Below are positions 26,056 to 35,807 of a stretch of DNA of 38,386 nt, in pieces. Location: contig DYSZ01000018.1 in assembly GCA_020726265.1 (NCBI GenBank), positions 1 through 38,386 on the forward strand, written 5' to 3'. The position numbers and the translations under genes were made by a program. How positions within the stretch are numbered: the stretch's first letter is position 1; every line of letters begins with the position of its first letter. Origin of the DNA: Draconibacterium orientale (GTDB lineage: Bacteria > Bacteroidota > Bacteroidia > Bacteroidales > Prolixibacteraceae). The notes beneath the pieces are model-generated. The model ran no database searches, had not been told where the DNA came from, and worked only from the letters and a program-made list of their open reading frames with translations.

Positions 26056-26325
26056 ATGAGTCGTTCATTAAAAAAAGGTCCTTTTATCGATTTCAAACTG
26101 GAAAGAAAAGTTTTGACTTTAAATGATACCAACAAGAAATCGGTTGTGAAAACCTGGGCCAGAGCATCAGTAATTTCTCCGGATTTTGTTGGTCATACAA
26201 TTGCTGTACACAACGGAAATAAATTCATTCCGGTTTATGTTACCGAAAATATGGTAGGACACAAACTAGGCGAATTTGCGCCAACGCGTACATTCAGGGG
26301 TCATGCTGGTAATAAAAAGAAATAG
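26056..26325 (+). CDS. rpsS: 30S ribosomal protein S19
   Basis: Small-subunit head protein contacting S13 and tRNA (89 aa). It starts [10 protein letters not shown] and contains [16 protein letters not shown] and [13 protein letters not shown]. The upstream GAGGAA at 26043-26048 resembles a weak Shine-Dalgarno. Confidence 0.98.
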   Translation: MSRSLKKGPFIDFKLERKVLTLNDTNKKSVVKTWARASVISPDFVGHTIAVHNGNKFIPVYVTENMVGHKLGEFAPTRTFRGHAGNKKK

Positions 26326-26360
26326 GCATAATTGCATTAATTGATTAAAAGAAAAAGACA

Positions 26361-26780
26361 ATGGGTGCCAGGAAAAGACTAGCAGCTGACAAAAGAAAAG
26401 AAGAGAAAAAGCAACAATATTTTGCTGTTTTAAAAAACTGTCCAACATCTCCACGGAAAATGAGGCTTGTAGCCGATTTGGTTCGCGGAATGGAGGTTAA
26501 CAAAGCGCTCGATGTGTTAAAATACTCATCGAAAGAAGCCTCAGGCAGGGTTGAAAAACTTCTTCTTTCGGCCGTTGCCAATTGGCAGGCTAAAAACGAA
26601 GGAGTTCGTTTGGAAGAAAATGAACTTGTTGTAAAAACGATAATGGTAGATTCAGGCAGAATTCTGAAAAGGTTACGTCCGGCTCCACAGGGTCGCGCAC
26701 ACCGTATCAGAAAACGCTCGAACCACGTAACTATATTCGTTGACAGGAAAGAAAGTGTTGAAGAAAAAATTAATTCGTAA
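26361..26780 (+). CDS. rplV: 50S ribosomal protein L22
   Basis: A tunnel-lining protein (139 aa) with a longer basic N-terminus ([19 protein letters not shown]) than E. coli L22 (110 aa). The core reads [14 protein letters not shown], and the beta-hairpin tip ends [16 protein letters not shown]. The N-terminal extension is common in this phylum. Confidence 0.97.
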   Translation: MGARKRLAADKRKEEKKQQYFAVLKNCPTSPRKMRLVADLVRGMEVNKALDVLKYSSKEASGRVEKLLLSAVANWQAKNEGVRLEENELVVKTIMVDSGRILKRLRPAPQGRAHRIRKRSNHVTIFVDRKESVEEKINS

Positions 26781-26783
26781 TTC

Positions 26784-27506
26784 ATGGGACAAAAAGTAAA
26801 TCCGATTTCAAATCGCTTGGGTTTCATTAAAGGATGGGATTCAAACTGGTTCGGTGGTGACGATTACGGTGATAAACTGGTTGAAGACGCAAAAATCAGG
26901 GAATACCTGAATGCACGTTTGGCAAAAGCCAGTATTTCAAAAATCGTAATCGAACGTACCTTGAAACTTATTACAATCACGGTACACACTTCGCGCCCCG
27001 GAATTATTATTGGTAAAGGAGGTCAGGAAGTTGACAAACTGAAAGAAGAACTCAAAAAAATTACCAGTAAAGAAGTACAAATCAACATTTTCGAGATCAA
27101 ACGCCCGGAACTCGATGCTCAGATCGTAGCAATTAACATTGCACGTCAGATCGAGGGTAAAATTGCTTACCGCAGGGCTACCAAAATGGCCATCGCTTCA
27201 ACCATGAGAATGGGAGCCGAAGGAATCAAAGTATTGGTTTCAGGCAGGCTCAACGGAGCAGAAATGGCTCGTTCGGAAATGTATAAAGATGGCCGTACCC
27301 CGCTGCATACTTTGCGTGCCGATATCGACTACGCATTGGCTGAAGCATCGACAAAAACAGGACTTATCGGTGTGAAAGTCTGGATTTGTAAAGGTATGGT
27401 ATATGGAGTCCGCGATCTTTCGCCCAACTTTGGACAGAAACCCGGAAGGGTCGACAAACCAAGCGTTGGTAACGACAGGCCAAACCGTGGCAGGAAACGT
27501 AAATAA
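26784..27506 (+). CDS. rpsC: 30S ribosomal protein S3
   Basis: The mRNA-entry protein of the small subunit (240 aa). It has the start MGQKVNP, a KH domain with the motif G-I-I-I-G-K-G-G, and the C-terminal domain around the R-M-G-A-E-G-I-K-V segment. It follows rplV with a 3-nt gap. Confidence 0.99.
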   Translation: MGQKVNPISNRLGFIKGWDSNWFGGDDYGDKLVEDAKIREYLNARLAKASISKIVIERTLKLITITVHTSRPGIIIGKGGQEVDKLKEELKKITSKEVQINIFEIKRPELDAQIVAINIARQIEGKIAYRRATKMAIASTMRMGAEGIKVLVSGRLNGAEMARSEMYKDGRTPLHTLRADIDYALAEASTKTGLIGVKVWICKGMVYGVRDLSPNFGQKPGRVDKPSVGNDRPNRGRKRK

Positions 27507-27532
27507 TGGTATAACACTCATAAAGAAACAGG

Positions 27533-27967
27533 ATGTTACAGCCAAAAAAAGTAAAATTCAGAAGAGTACAAAAGGGCCGGATGAAAGGTAACGCACAACG
27601 CGGAAACCAGTTGGCATTCGGTTCATTTGGAATTAAGGCGTTGGAAGAAGAGTGGATTACTGGTCGTCAGATTGAAGCGGCCAGGGTTGCAGTTACTCGT
27701 TTTATGCAGCGTCAAGGACAAATTTGGATAAGGATTTTTCCAGATAAACCTATTACCAAAAAACCCGCCGAAGTTCGTATGGGTAAAGGTAAAGGTGCTC
27801 CAGAAGCATTTGTTGCTCCGGTTACACCCGGGCGTATACTCATCGAAGCCGAAGGCGTTCCGTTTGAAACGGCCAAAGAAGCTTTGCGTTTAGCCGCTCA
27901 GAAATTACCGATTAAAACAAAGTTTATTGTAAGACGTGATTATGTTGAAGAACAAAAAGGTGAATAA
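27533..27967 (+). CDS. rplP: 50S ribosomal protein L16
   Basis: A large-subunit protein near the A site (144 aa) starting [11 protein letters not shown], with [15 protein letters not shown] and the [10 protein letters not shown] loop. The stop and the next start overlap in TAATG (1 nt shared with rpmC). Confidence 0.98.
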   Translation: MLQPKKVKFRRVQKGRMKGNAQRGNQLAFGSFGIKALEEEWITGRQIEAARVAVTRFMQRQGQIWIRIFPDKPITKKPAEVRMGKGKGAPEAFVAPVTPGRILIEAEGVPFETAKEALRLAAQKLPIKTKFIVRRDYVEEQKGE

Positions 27968-28170
27968 TGAAAATTTCTGAAATCAAAGAACTGACGAAAA
28001 ACGAAATCGTCGAAAAGTTACAGCTTGAAAAAGAAAATCTTGTTCGGCTTAAATTAAACCATGCAGTAAGTCCGCTCGACAACCCGATGAAAATTCAGGT
28101 GAGCAAAAAGAATATTGCCATGATAAAAACTGTTCTTCGCGAAAGAGAATTAAATGCAAATCAGAATTAA
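27967..28170 (+). CDS. rpmC: 50S ribosomal protein L29
   Basis: A small helical tunnel-exit protein (67 aa) with an E-I-K-E-L-T-K-N-E-I-type start, L-K-L-N-H-A-V-S-P-L-D-N-P in the turn, and an I-A-M-I-K-T-V-L-R-E-R-E end. It is translationally coupled to rplP through TAATG. Confidence 0.96.
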   Translation: MKISEIKELTKNEIVEKLQLEKENLVRLKLNHAVSPLDNPMKIQVSKKNIAMIKTVLRERELNANQN

Positions 28171-28176
28171 TTCACG

Positions 28177-28443
28177 ATGGAAGAGAATCAAGTGAGAAAT
28201 CTCAGGAAAGAGAAAGTCGGTGTGGTGGTAAGCGATAAAATGGAAAAATCCATAATTGTTGCCGTTAAACGTAAGGTTAAACACCCGATTTATGGAAAAT
28301 TTGTGAATAAAACCACAAAATTTCACGCCCACGATGAGAGCAATACCTGTAACGTTGGCGATACTGTGCGGATTATGGAAACACGCCCGCTCAGCAAAAC
28401 CAAATGTTGGAGATTAGTTGAAATTATTGAAAGAGCTAAGTAA
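28177..28443 (+). CDS. rpsQ: 30S ribosomal protein S17
   Basis: A primary 16S rRNA-binding OB-fold protein (88 aa). Diagnostic segments are [21 protein letters not shown] and the C-terminal [11 protein letters not shown]. Confidence 0.97.
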   Translation: MEENQVRNLRKEKVGVVVSDKMEKSIIVAVKRKVKHPIYGKFVNKTTKFHAHDESNTCNVGDTVRIMETRPLSKTKCWRLVEIIERAK

Positions 28444-28445
28444 TC

Positions 28446-28811
28446 ATGATACAACAAGAATCAAGATGTTCGGTAGCCGATAACAGCGGCGCAAAAGAGG
28501 TGCTTTGCATCAGGGTATTAGGCGGAACACGTAAACGTTACGCAACCCTTGGTGATACCATTATTGTTGCTGTTAAAAGTGCTATACCGGGAGCCGATGT
28601 TAAAAAAGGCGCCGTTTCGCGTGCCATTGTCGTTCGTACCGCAAAAGAAAACCGTCGTCCCGACGGATCTTATATCAGGTTCGACGATAATGCCGTTGTG
28701 CTCCTGAATGCTGCCAACGAAATGCGTGGAACACGTATTTTCGGACCGGTAGCCCGTGAATTGCGCGAAAAAAATATGAAAATTATTTCGCTCGCACCAG
28801 AAGTACTGTAA
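28446..28811 (+). CDS. rplN: 50S ribosomal protein L14
   Basis: An interface protein of the large subunit (121 aa) with [27 protein letters not shown] and [13 protein letters not shown]. It binds the silencing factor RsfS in other bacteria. The gap to rpsQ is 2 nt. Confidence 0.98.
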   Translation: MIQQESRCSVADNSGAKEVLCIRVLGGTRKRYATLGDTIIVAVKSAIPGADVKKGAVSRAIVVRTAKENRRPDGSYIRFDDNAVVLLNAANEMRGTRIFGPVARELREKNMKIISLAPEVL

Positions 28812-28826
28812 TAAAAAAAGCTCAAA

Positions 28827-29150
28827 ATGCAGAAGAAGTTACACATAAAAAAAGGTGACACTGTGGTGGTAATCGCAGGAAACAACAAAGGCAAAAAAGG
28901 CCGTGTCCTCGAAGTTGTCACCAGTACAGAAAGAGCACTCGTAGAAGGTGTGAATATGATGAAAAAAAGTACCAAACCCAATGCAAAAGCTCCGCAGGGT
29001 GGTATCGTCGAAAAAGAAGCACCTGTACACATCTCTAACCTCATGTTGTTCGATGCCAAAGCTGGCAAACCAACACGTGTGGGCAGAAGATTGAATGAAG
29101 AAGGTAAATTAGTTCGTTATTCCAAAAAATCAGGAGAGGAGATTAAGTAA
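28827..29150 (+). CDS. rplX: 50S ribosomal protein L24
   Basis: An assembly initiator of the large subunit (107 aa). It has the KOW motif ([18 protein letters not shown]) and the H-I-S-N-L-M-L-F-D segment. Stop and next start overlap in TAATG with rplE. Confidence 0.97.
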   Translation: MQKKLHIKKGDTVVVIAGNNKGKKGRVLEVVTSTERALVEGVNMMKKSTKPNAKAPQGGIVEKEAPVHISNLMLFDAKAGKPTRVGRRLNEEGKLVRYSKKSGEEIK

Positions 29151-29707
29151 TGGCTCATACACCCACTCTGAAAAAGAAATATCAGGAAGAAGTAATTCCT
29201 GTTTTGAAAAAAGAGTTTTCCTACTCTTCTGTTATGCAAGTTCCAAAACTTGAGAAGATTGTTTTAAATCAGGGCGTTGGCGCTGCAATTGCCGATAAAA
29301 AACTTATCGACATTGCCACAACCGAAATGACAATGATTGCCGGTCAGAAAGCAATCCAGACCCTGTCAAAAAAAGACATCTCCAATTTTAAACTTCGCAG
29401 GAAAATGCCAATTGGCGTGCGTGTTACATTGCGTCGCGACCAAATGTACGAATTTCTCGACCGCTTAATCGCCGTAGCTTTGCCGCGTATTCGCGATTTC
29501 CAGGGAATTGAAAGCAAAATGGATGGCCGTGGTAATTATACCCTCGGTATTCCTGAGCAAATTGTTTTTCCCGAAATCGTGCTTGATAAAGTAAGCAAGA
29601 TCAACGGGATGAATATTACCTTCGTTACAACAGCAAAAACCGATGAAGAAGGTTATGCACTGTTGAAAGAGTTAGGTTTACCATTTAAAAACGTTAAAAA
29701 GAACTAA
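29150..29707 (+). CDS. rplE: 50S ribosomal protein L5
   Basis: A 5S rRNA-binding protein of the central protuberance (185 aa). It carries [29 protein letters not shown] and [12 protein letters not shown]. It starts in the stop codon of rplX. Confidence 0.98.
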   Translation: MAHTPTLKKKYQEEVIPVLKKEFSYSSVMQVPKLEKIVLNQGVGAAIADKKLIDIATTEMTMIAGQKAIQTLSKKDISNFKLRRKMPIGVRVTLRRDQMYEFLDRLIAVALPRIRDFQGIESKMDGRGNYTLGIPEQIVFPEIVLDKVSKINGMNITFVTTAKTDEEGYALLKELGLPFKNVKKN

Positions 29708-29709
29708 TA

Positions 29710-29979
29710 ATGGCTAAAGAATCAATGAAAGCCCGCGAAGTTAAGCGCGCAAAATTAGTTGAGAAATATGCCGAAAAACGGGCCAGGCTGAAGGAAGAAG
29801 GCGATTGGACAGGTTTGCAAAAACTGCCTAAAAATTCGTCGAAAGTACGTTTGCACAACCGTTGCAAACTTACCGGAAGACCTAAAGGATATATGCGCCA
29901 ATTCGGAATCAGTCGTATCGATTTTAGGGAGATGGCTTCTGAAGGCCTGATCCCCGGAGTTAAAAAGGCAAGTTGGTAA
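29710..29979 (+). CDS. rpsN: 30S ribosomal protein S14, zinc-free form
   Basis: A late-assembling head protein (89 aa). The length and the segment [20 protein letters not shown] identify the long C-minus form. Only one Cys remains where the zinc-binding form has two CxxC pairs, so zinc is not needed. It lies 2 nt after rplE. Confidence 0.98.
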   Translation: MAKESMKAREVKRAKLVEKYAEKRARLKEEGDWTGLQKLPKNSSKVRLHNRCKLTGRPKGYMRQFGISRIDFREMASEGLIPGVKKASW

Positions 29980-30001
29980 TCGTATAAAAGAACTTGAAAT
30001 A

Positions 30002-30409
30002 ATGAGTAAAGTAACAGATCCAATAGCAGATTATCTGACAAGATTGAGAAATGCAATTATGGCGAAACACCGCGTGGTAGATATTCCCGCTTCGGGTATT
30101 AAGAAAGAAATGACCCGTATTCTGAAAGAAAAAGGGTACATTCTCAACTACAAATTCGAAGAAGAAGTAGGTTACCAGGGAAACATTAAAATTGCATTGA
30201 AATACAATCCGGAAACAAAAATATCTGCAATAAAAGCGTTAGAACGCATCAGTAAACCAGGTTTACGCCAGTATTGCGATAGCGAAAATATACCGCGTGT
30301 ATTAAATGGTTTGGGAATTGCAATCATCTCAACATCGAAAGGTGTGATAACCGACAAAGAAGCTCACGAGCTGAATGTTGGTGGAGAAGTTTTGTGTTAC
30401 GTGTATTAA
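30002..30409 (+). CDS. rpsH: 30S ribosomal protein S8
   Basis: A central-domain 16S rRNA-binding protein (135 aa) with the start [14 protein letters not shown] and the C-terminal [13 protein letters not shown]. In E. coli S8 represses the spc operon by binding near rplE; no such site was examined in detail here. Confidence 0.98.
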   Translation: MSKVTDPIADYLTRLRNAIMAKHRVVDIPASGIKKEMTRILKEKGYILNYKFEEEVGYQGNIKIALKYNPETKISAIKALERISKPGLRQYCDSENIPRVLNGLGIAIISTSKGVITDKEAHELNVGGEVLCYVY

Positions 30410-30413
30410 TAAC

Positions 30414-30419
30414 AGGAGG
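30414..30419 (+). promoter_or_regulatory. Strong Shine-Dalgarno before rplF
   Basis: AGGAGG lies 9 nt before the rplF ATG at 30429. Most genes in this window have AT-rich leaders without such a motif, as is normal in Bacteroidota. It supports the start at 30429 over the in-frame ATG at 30375 inside rpsH. Confidence 0.7.
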
Positions 30420-30428
30420 AAAGAACAC

Positions 30429-30986
30429 ATGTCAAGAATAGGTAAATTACCCGTAGCAGTTCCGGCCGGAGTGCAAATTATGGTTAGCGACGAAAACGTT
30501 GTTACTGTAAAAGGCCCGCTTGGCGAACTGACTCAGAAAGTTGACCCTTCGATAAGCGTTGCCGTTGAAAACGGAAACGTTGAACTGAAAAGGGCAGGCG
30601 ATGAAAAACGCCACAAAGCAATGCATGGTCTCTACCGCTCGCTGGTTAATAACATGGTTGAAGGTGTATCAAAAGGATACGAAGTGAAGTTAGAACTTGT
30701 GGGAGTTGGATACAGGGCTGAAGTTTCTGCAAACAACGTACTCGACCTTGTGTTGGGTTTCTCCCACCATGTTTATATTCAGCTTCCTCCTGAAGTAAAT
30801 GTTGAAGCTAAATCTGATAAACGCAGTAACCCGATCGTAACATTGAAGAGCAACGACAAACAGCTCATTGGTCAGGTTGCGGCGAAAATCAGGTCGTTCC
30901 GTATGCCCGAACCTTACAAAGGAAAAGGTATTAAGTTTGTTGGTGAAGTGTTAAGGCGTAAAGCTGGTAAAACCTCGTCCAAATAA
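30429..30986 (+). CDS. rplF: 50S ribosomal protein L6
   Basis: Large-subunit protein near the factor-binding site (185 aa). It starts [12 protein letters not shown], as in the family, and carries the second-repeat signature [10 protein letters not shown]. An upstream ATG (30375) would add 18 residues overlapping rpsH and is not family-like. It has an unusually good Shine-Dalgarno for this phylum. Confidence 0.98.
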   Translation: MSRIGKLPVAVPAGVQIMVSDENVVTVKGPLGELTQKVDPSISVAVENGNVELKRAGDEKRHKAMHGLYRSLVNNMVEGVSKGYEVKLELVGVGYRAEVSANNVLDLVLGFSHHVYIQLPPEVNVEAKSDKRSNPIVTLKSNDKQLIGQVAAKIRSFRMPEPYKGKGIKFVGEVLRRKAGKTSSK

Positions 30987-31006
30987 TTCTTAATCAATTA
31001 GAAATT

Positions 31007-31363
31007 ATGGCATTAACAAAATTAGAGAAACGCGTAAGAATTAAAAGCCGCGTACGTAAAATAGTTTCTGGTACAGCCGAACGTCCACGCATGAGTGTGT
31101 TCAGAAGCAACAAAGAAATCTACACACAATTAATCGACGATGTTCAGGGTGTTACCCTTTTATCAACATCTTCGAAAGCCAAAGAACTTGCAGGAACTAC
31201 CGGTACAAAAACCGAAAAAGCTGCATTGGTTGGAAAGCTTGTGGCAGAGAAAGCAGTTGCAGCAGGAATCACTACCGTTGTTTTCGACAGAAACGGATAC
31301 CTGTATCATGGAAGAGTAAAACAATTAGCTGATGCTGCCCGCGAAGGTGGCCTTAAATTCTAA
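31007..31363 (+). CDS. rplR: 50S ribosomal protein L18
   Basis: A 5S rRNA-binding protein (118 aa) with R-R-V-R-K-I-type basic N-terminus, [11 protein letters not shown] and the end [23 protein letters not shown]. It stands between rplF and rpsE. Confidence 0.97.
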   Translation: MALTKLEKRVRIKSRVRKIVSGTAERPRMSVFRSNKEIYTQLIDDVQGVTLLSTSSKAKELAGTTGTKTEKAALVGKLVAEKAVAAGITTVVFDRNGYLYHGRVKQLADAAREGGLKF

Positions 31364-31370
31364 TAAAATT

Positions 31371-31886
31371 ATGGCAAAAATTAGCAATAAAGTGAAAACC
31401 AGTGACCTCGAATTAAAAGACAGGTTGGTTGCCATTAACCGTGTTACCAAAGTTACAAAAGGAGGACGTACATTTAGTTTCTCTGCAATTGTGGTTGTAG
31501 GTAACGAAGACGGAATTGTAGGTTGGGGTCTTGGTAAAGCAAGCGAAGTAACAACTGCCATTTCGAAAGGCGTTGACGCAGCTAAAAAGAATCTCGTGAA
31601 AATTCCTGTGATTCACGGAACAATTCCACACGAACAAACCGCCAAATTTGGTGGAGCAAACGTATTGCTTAAACCTGCTACTTCGGGAACCGGAGTTAAA
31701 GCAGGTGGTGCTATGCGCGCTGTACTTGAAAGTGTTGGAGTACACGATATTCTTGCAAAATCAAAAGGTTCGTCGAACCCGCACAACCTGGTAAAAGCCA
31801 CCATGGCAGCATTGCTCGAATTGCGAGATGCTTACACTGTGGCGCAGCACAGAGGTGTTTCATTAGAAAAAGTTTTTAAAGGATAA
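31371..31886 (+). CDS. rpsE: 30S ribosomal protein S5
   Basis: A decoding-fidelity protein of the small subunit (171 aa from the ATG at 31371). The start is chosen because [20 protein letters not shown] is family-like and lies 7 nt after rplR; the in-frame ATG at 31332 overlaps rplR. It has [21 protein letters not shown]-x-E-V and [12 protein letters not shown]. Confidence 0.98.
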   Translation: MAKISNKVKTSDLELKDRLVAINRVTKVTKGGRTFSFSAIVVVGNEDGIVGWGLGKASEVTTAISKGVDAAKKNLVKIPVIHGTIPHEQTAKFGGANVLLKPATSGTGVKAGGAMRAVLESVGVHDILAKSKGSSNPHNLVKATMAALLELRDAYTVAQHRGVSLEKVFKG

Positions 31887-31893
31887 CACAGTT

Positions 31894-32076
31894 ATGGCTA
31901 AAATAAAAATTACACAGGTAAAAAGCAGCATCGGTTCAACAAGTCACCAGAAAAAGGTGTTGGAGTCGCTCGGTTTGAAAAAGCTGAACCGGCCGATTGT
32001 TCACGAAGCAACTCCTCAGATTATGGGCATGGTCGATAAAATGAGGCATTTAATTAGTGTTGAAGAAGTTAAATAA
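31894..32076 (+). CDS. rpmD: 50S ribosomal protein L30
   Basis: A small large-subunit protein (60 aa) with I-K-I-T-Q-V-K-S-S-I-G, the Q-K-K-V-L-E-S-L-G-L-K-K-L-N-R segment and the M-V-x-K-M-R-H-L-I end. It lies between rpsE and rplO as usual. Confidence 0.97.
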   Translation: MAKIKITQVKSSIGSTSHQKKVLESLGLKKLNRPIVHEATPQIMGMVDKMRHLISVEEVK

Positions 32077-32096
32077 TATTTCAAACAGCTGAAAAT

Positions 32097-32543
32097 ATGA
32101 ATTTAAGTAACTTACAACCTGCAACAGGATCTACACATTCTCAGGATCGCAGAGGAAGAGGCCAGGGATCAGGCGGTGGCGGTACAGCCAAACGTGGTCA
32201 CAAAGGTCAAAAATCAAGATCAGGTTATTCAAAAAAAGTGGGCTTCGAAGGAGGCCAGATGCCTTTGCAGCGTGTTGTTCCAAAATCAGGTTTTAAAAAT
32301 GTCAACCGTGTGGAGTATAAAGGAATCAACCTTGATGTTCTGCAGCAATTGGCTGAAAAAGAAAACCTCACTTTGATTGACAAACAAACCTTGGTTTCGG
32401 CAGGCATGGCATCGAGAAACGACAGGATTAAAATCCTTGGAAACGGAGCATTAAGCACAAAACTTGATGTGAAAGCCAATGCTTTTTCGAAAAGTGCTAA
32501 AGAGGCAATTGAGAAATTACAAGGAACAACCGAAATACTGTAA
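32097..32543 (+). CDS. rplO: 50S ribosomal protein L15
   Basis: A large-subunit assembly protein (148 aa). The Gly/Arg/Lys-rich N-terminal half (R-R-G-R-G-Q-G-S-G-G-G, then K-S-R-S-G-Y) threads through rRNA; G-F-E-G-G-Q-M-P-L-Q-R and the C-terminal L-G-N-G-A-L-S complete the signature. secY follows by 6 nt. Confidence 0.98.
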   Translation: MNLSNLQPATGSTHSQDRRGRGQGSGGGGTAKRGHKGQKSRSGYSKKVGFEGGQMPLQRVVPKSGFKNVNRVEYKGINLDVLQQLAEKENLTLIDKQTLVSAGMASRNDRIKILGNGALSTKLDVKANAFSKSAKEAIEKLQGTTEIL

Positions 32544-32549
32544 TAAGTA

Positions 32550-33884
32550 ATGAAACGATTTATTGAGACCCTAAAGAATATTTACAAGATTGAAGACCTG
32601 AGGTTCCGAATTGGTACAACACTTCTCCTCCTGTTAATTTACAGGTTGGGGTCGTTTGTTTCATTGCCTGGAATCGATCCTGCCCAGTTGGAAAATCTGA
32701 AGTCACAAACTTCAGATGGTTTGATGGGGTTGATCAATATGTTCTCAGGAGGAGCTTTCTCTCAAGCTTCTGTCTTTGCTTTAGGAATTATGCCGTATAT
32801 ATCTGCCTCAATTGTGGTCCAGTTACTTGGTATCGCAGTGCCCTATTTCCAGAGGTTGCAGAAAGAGGGTGAGTCGGGTAGGCGGAAAATTAACCAGATT
32901 ACCCGGTACTTAACTGTACTGATCCTGGTTCCGCAAGCTTCAGCATATTTGGCCAATTTACATTATCAGTTGCCCGAAACGGCTTTTGCACAAAGTGGCT
33001 GGATGTTTAACATCCCGTCGATTGTGATGTTAACAGCCGGATCGATGTTCGTTCTTTGGTTAGGCGAACGTATTACCGATAAAGGAATCGGTAACGGTAT
33101 TTCACTAATAATTATGATTGGTATCATTGCCCGTTTACCGCAGGCTGTGGTGCAGGAATTTGCTTCCCGCATTAACCAGCAAGGTGGTGGATTGGTAATG
33201 TTCCTGATAGAGTTTGTAATCCTCTTCTTCGTTTTTGTTGCATCAATTCTGTTGGTTCAGGGAACCCGCAAAATACCAGTGCAGTATGCAAAACGAATTG
33301 TGGGTAACAAACAGTACGGCGGTGTTCGTCAGTACATTCCTTTGAAGGTAAACGCTGCTGGTGTTATGCCTATCATTTTTGCTCAGGCAATTATGATGGT
33401 GCCTATTACCCTTGTTGGTGTAGCCAATTCTGAAAATCTCCGTGGTGTTGCGGCTGCTCTCACAAACATCAACGGATTTTGGTACAATGCAACTCAGTTT
33501 TTACTTGTGGTGGCTTTTACATATTTTTATACAGCTATTACAGTAAATCCAACGCAAATGGCCGAAGACATGAAGAAAAACGGTGGTTTTATACCAGGGG
33601 TTAAACCTGGTAAAAGAACCGTCGAATACCTCGACACAGTGATGTCGAGAATAACTTTACCGGGATCAATTTTCCTTGGTTTGGTTACCATTCTTCCGGC
33701 TTTTGCAATGCTTATCGGAATCAACCAGTCGTTTGCCTATTTTTATGGAGGAACTTCGTTGCTGATTTTGGTTGGGGTAGTATTGGACACATTACAACAA
33801 ATTGAAAGTCACCTATTGATGCGTCATTATGACGGACTGATGAAATCAGGACGGATTAAAGGGCGTTCAGGTGGTTCGATGTAA
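32550..33884 (+). CDS. secY: Preprotein translocase subunit SecY
   Basis: The channel subunit of the Sec translocon in the inner membrane (444 aa, ten expected transmembrane helices). Helix 2 region G-G-A-F-S-Q-A-S-V-F-A-L-G-I-M-P-Y-I-S-A and G-N-G-I-S-L-I-I-M are diagnostic, as are the cytosolic loop K-R-I-V-G-N-K-Q-Y-G-G and the C-terminal L-M-R-H-Y-D-G-L-M-K-S-G-R. The next gene is infA, with no map between. Confidence 0.99.
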   Translation: MKRFIETLKNIYKIEDLRFRIGTTLLLLLIYRLGSFVSLPGIDPAQLENLKSQTSDGLMGLINMFSGGAFSQASVFALGIMPYISASIVVQLLGIAVPYFQRLQKEGESGRRKINQITRYLTVLILVPQASAYLANLHYQLPETAFAQSGWMFNIPSIVMLTAGSMFVLWLGERITDKGIGNGISLIIMIGIIARLPQAVVQEFASRINQQGGGLVMFLIEFVILFFVFVASILLVQGTRKIPVQYAKRIVGNKQYGGVRQYIPLKVNAAGVMPIIFAQAIMMVPITLVGVANSENLRGVAAALTNINGFWYNATQFLLVVAFTYFYTAITVNPTQMAEDMKKNGGFIPGVKPGKRTVEYLDTVMSRITLPGSIFLGLVTILPAFAMLIGINQSFAYFYGGTSLLILVGVVLDTLQQIESHLLMRHYDGLMKSGRIKGRSGGSM

Positions 33885-33939
33885 TGAGGAAAGAGGAATT
33901 AACCACTTGTAGAACTATTTAAAGGCAATTAAAAATTTT

Positions 33940-34161
33940 ATGTCAAAGCAATCATCAATCGAACAGGATGGGACCATTATTGAAGCATTGTCAAATGCAA
34001 TGTTCAGGGTGGAACTTGAAAATGGCCATGTAATAACCGGTCATATTTCGGGAAAAATGAGGATGCACTACATTAAGATTCTGCCTGGCGATAAGGTAAA
34101 AGTGGAGATGTCACCTTACGATTTAACTAAGGGTAGAATTACTTTTAGATATAAAAACTAA
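33940..34161 (+). CDS. infA: Translation initiation factor IF-1
   Basis: An OB-fold factor that occupies the A site during initiation (73 aa). It has the family segments [38 protein letters not shown] and the end T-F-R-Y-K. It follows secY by 55 nt. Confidence 0.98.
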   Translation: MSKQSSIEQDGTIIEALSNAMFRVELENGHVITGHISGKMRMHYIKILPGDKVKVEMSPYDLTKGRITFRYKN

Positions 34162-34169
34162 TATGAAAT

Positions 34170-34210
34170 ATGAAACGAAGTCCCGGTGATTCAGTTGGGA
34201 TGGGTTTCAT
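34170..34210 (+). promoter_or_regulatory. Two-part stem-loop before rpmJ
   Basis: In the 82-nt infA-rpmJ spacer, ATGAAAC (34170-34176) pairs with GTTTCAT (34204-34210). Inside it TCCC (34181-34184) pairs with GGGA (34197-34200). There is no T-run after it. It could be an r-protein-binding or mRNA-processing structure; no known family was recognised. Confidence 0.4.
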
Positions 34211-34243
34211 CGAATACAGTAACGATTTAAAACGAATAATGAG

Positions 34244-34360
34244 ATGAAAACTCGTGTTTCAGTTAAAAAACGTAGCGCCGACTGCAAAATTATCCGCAGA
34301 AAAGGCCGTTTGTATGTGATTAATAAAAAGAACCCTAAGTTTAAACAACGTCAGGGGTAA
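34244..34360 (+). CDS. rpmJ: 50S ribosomal protein L36, zinc-free form
   Basis: A 38-residue protein, [20 protein letters not shown] followed by [18 protein letters not shown]. It is the smallest large-subunit protein and sits in its usual place between infA and rpsM. Only one Cys is present, whereas the zinc-binding form has three Cys and one His, so this is the C-minus type. Confidence 0.96.
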   Translation: MKTRVSVKKRSADCKIIRRKGRLYVINKKNPKFKQRQG

Positions 34361-34383
34361 TTAATCTGAAAAATTAAAAATTT

Positions 34384-34761
34384 ATGGCACGTATTGTTGG
34401 TGTTGATATTCCAGATAATAAAAGAGGTGAAATAGCACTCACCTATATTTACGGTATTGGCCGCAGCAGGTCAAACCAGGTTTTACAGGAAGCCGGGGTT
34501 GACAAAGACCTGAAAGTACGCGAATGGAACGATGAGCAGTTTGCTGCTGTTCGTACAGTAATTAACAACAGCTTTAAAGTTGAAGGTGAATTGCGTTCGG
34601 AAGTTCAGTTGAATATTAAACGACTGATGGATATTGGTTGTTATCGTGGTATTCGTCACCGTATCGGGTTACCGGTTCGCGGACAAAGTACCAAAAACAA
34701 CTCGCGTACCCGTAAAGGTAAACGTAAAACTGTTGCTAATAAGAAAATGGCCACTAAATAA
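34384..34761 (+). CDS. rpsM: 30S ribosomal protein S13
   Basis: A head protein bridging the subunits and contacting tRNA (125 aa). It shows the start [24 protein letters not shown], and the basic tail [22 protein letters not shown]. It begins the alpha part of the cluster. Confidence 0.98.
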   Translation: MARIVGVDIPDNKRGEIALTYIYGIGRSRSNQVLQEAGVDKDLKVREWNDEQFAAVRTVINNSFKVEGELRSEVQLNIKRLMDIGCYRGIRHRIGLPVRGQSTKNNSRTRKGKRKTVANKKMATK

Positions 34762-34773
34762 GGAATTTGAATT

Positions 34774-35163
34774 ATGGCAAAAAAAACAGTCAGTAACAAA
34801 AAAAGAGTTGTTGTGGTTGAAGCCAACGGAATGGCTCACGTACACTCATCGTTTAACAATATCATTGTAACGCTGACAAATATGAACGGCGAGGTAATCT
34901 CGTGGTCGTCAGCAGGTAAAAAAGGATTCCGTGGTTCAAAAAAGAATACTCCGTATGCAGCCCAGGTGGCTTCTGAAGAGTGCTCTAAAACAGCTTATGA
35001 CCTTGGACTTCGTAAAGTAAAAGTATTCGTTAAAGGACCGGGCAATGGTCGTGAATCAGCAATCAGGGCAATGGCAACCGTAGGGTTGCAGGTAACCGAG
35101 ATTGTTGACGCAACGCCGCTTCCACACAATGGTTGTCGTCCGGCTAAAAGACGTCGTGTTTAA
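34774..35163 (+). CDS. rpsK: 30S ribosomal protein S11
   Basis: A platform protein contacting mRNA in the E-site region (129 aa). It has [35 protein letters not shown] and the C-terminal [15 protein letters not shown], including the Asn-Gly that forms isoaspartate in E. coli. Confidence 0.98.
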   Translation: MAKKTVSNKKRVVVVEANGMAHVHSSFNNIIVTLTNMNGEVISWSSAGKKGFRGSKKNTPYAAQVASEECSKTAYDLGLRKVKVFVKGPGNGRESAIRAMATVGLQVTEIVDATPLPHNGCRPAKRRRV

Positions 35164-35181
35164 TTTTAAAACGAAAAGGTA

Positions 35182-35790
35182 ATGGCAAGATACATTGGAC
35201 CAAAATCAAAAATCGCCCGTAAATTCGGAGAACCTATTTTCGGGCCGGATAAAGCTTTTGAGCAAAAAAACTATCCACCTGGAATGCACGGTTTGGCTTC
35301 TAAGAGAAGAAAAAAATCGGAGTACGGGTTACAGTTACGCGAAAAGCAAAAAGCAAAATATACCTATGGCATTTTGGAACGCCAGTTCCGCGGTCTGTTC
35401 CACAAAGCACAGGCCTCGAAAGGTGTTACCGGTGAAGTACTGTTGCAGTTACTCGAGTCGAGGCTCGATAACGTGGTCTTCCGTTTAGGTATTGCAAAAA
35501 CACGGGCTGCAGCCCGTCAGTTTGTTTCACACAAACATATTGTAGTTAACGGCGACGTGGTAAATATTCCATCCTATCAGGTTAAACCCGGCGACGTTAT
35601 CGGCGTAAGGGAAAAATCAAAATCGATGGAAGAAATTACATCCTCATTGCATTCGCGCAGGAGCAATCGTTACGAGTGGCTGGAATGGTCGGCAGAACAA
35701 ATGGCCGGTAAGTTCCTAAACCGCCCCGAACGCGAAGAAATACCAGAAAACATCAAAGAACAACTTATCGTAGAGTTGTATTCAAAATAA
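35182..35790 (+). CDS. rpsD: 30S ribosomal protein S4, zinc-free form
   Basis: A primary 16S rRNA-binding protein and mRNA-unwinding factor (202 aa). The N-terminal part ([13 protein letters not shown]) lacks the Cys cluster of zinc-binding S4. The S4 RNA-binding domain has [23 protein letters not shown] and [12 protein letters not shown]. Confidence 0.98.
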   Translation: MARYIGPKSKIARKFGEPIFGPDKAFEQKNYPPGMHGLASKRRKKSEYGLQLREKQKAKYTYGILERQFRGLFHKAQASKGVTGEVLLQLLESRLDNVVFRLGIAKTRAAARQFVSHKHIVVNGDVVNIPSYQVKPGDVIGVREKSKSMEEITSSLHSRRSNRYEWLEWSAEQMAGKFLNRPEREEIPENIKEQLIVELYSK

Positions 35791-35807
35791 TAAAATTTAA
35801 GGTCATT

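Noticed and set aside
26345-26827. Open frame of 160 codons on the minus strand over rplV
   Set aside because: Antisense shadow of rplV and the start of rpsC, with no family resemblance.
30375-30428. Upstream ATG extending rplF by 18 residues
   Set aside because: The extension overlaps rpsH, and the family start with a Shine-Dalgarno lies at 30429.
31332-31370. Upstream ATG extending rpsE by 13 residues
   Set aside because: It overlaps rplR, and the family-like start MAKISNK is at 31371.
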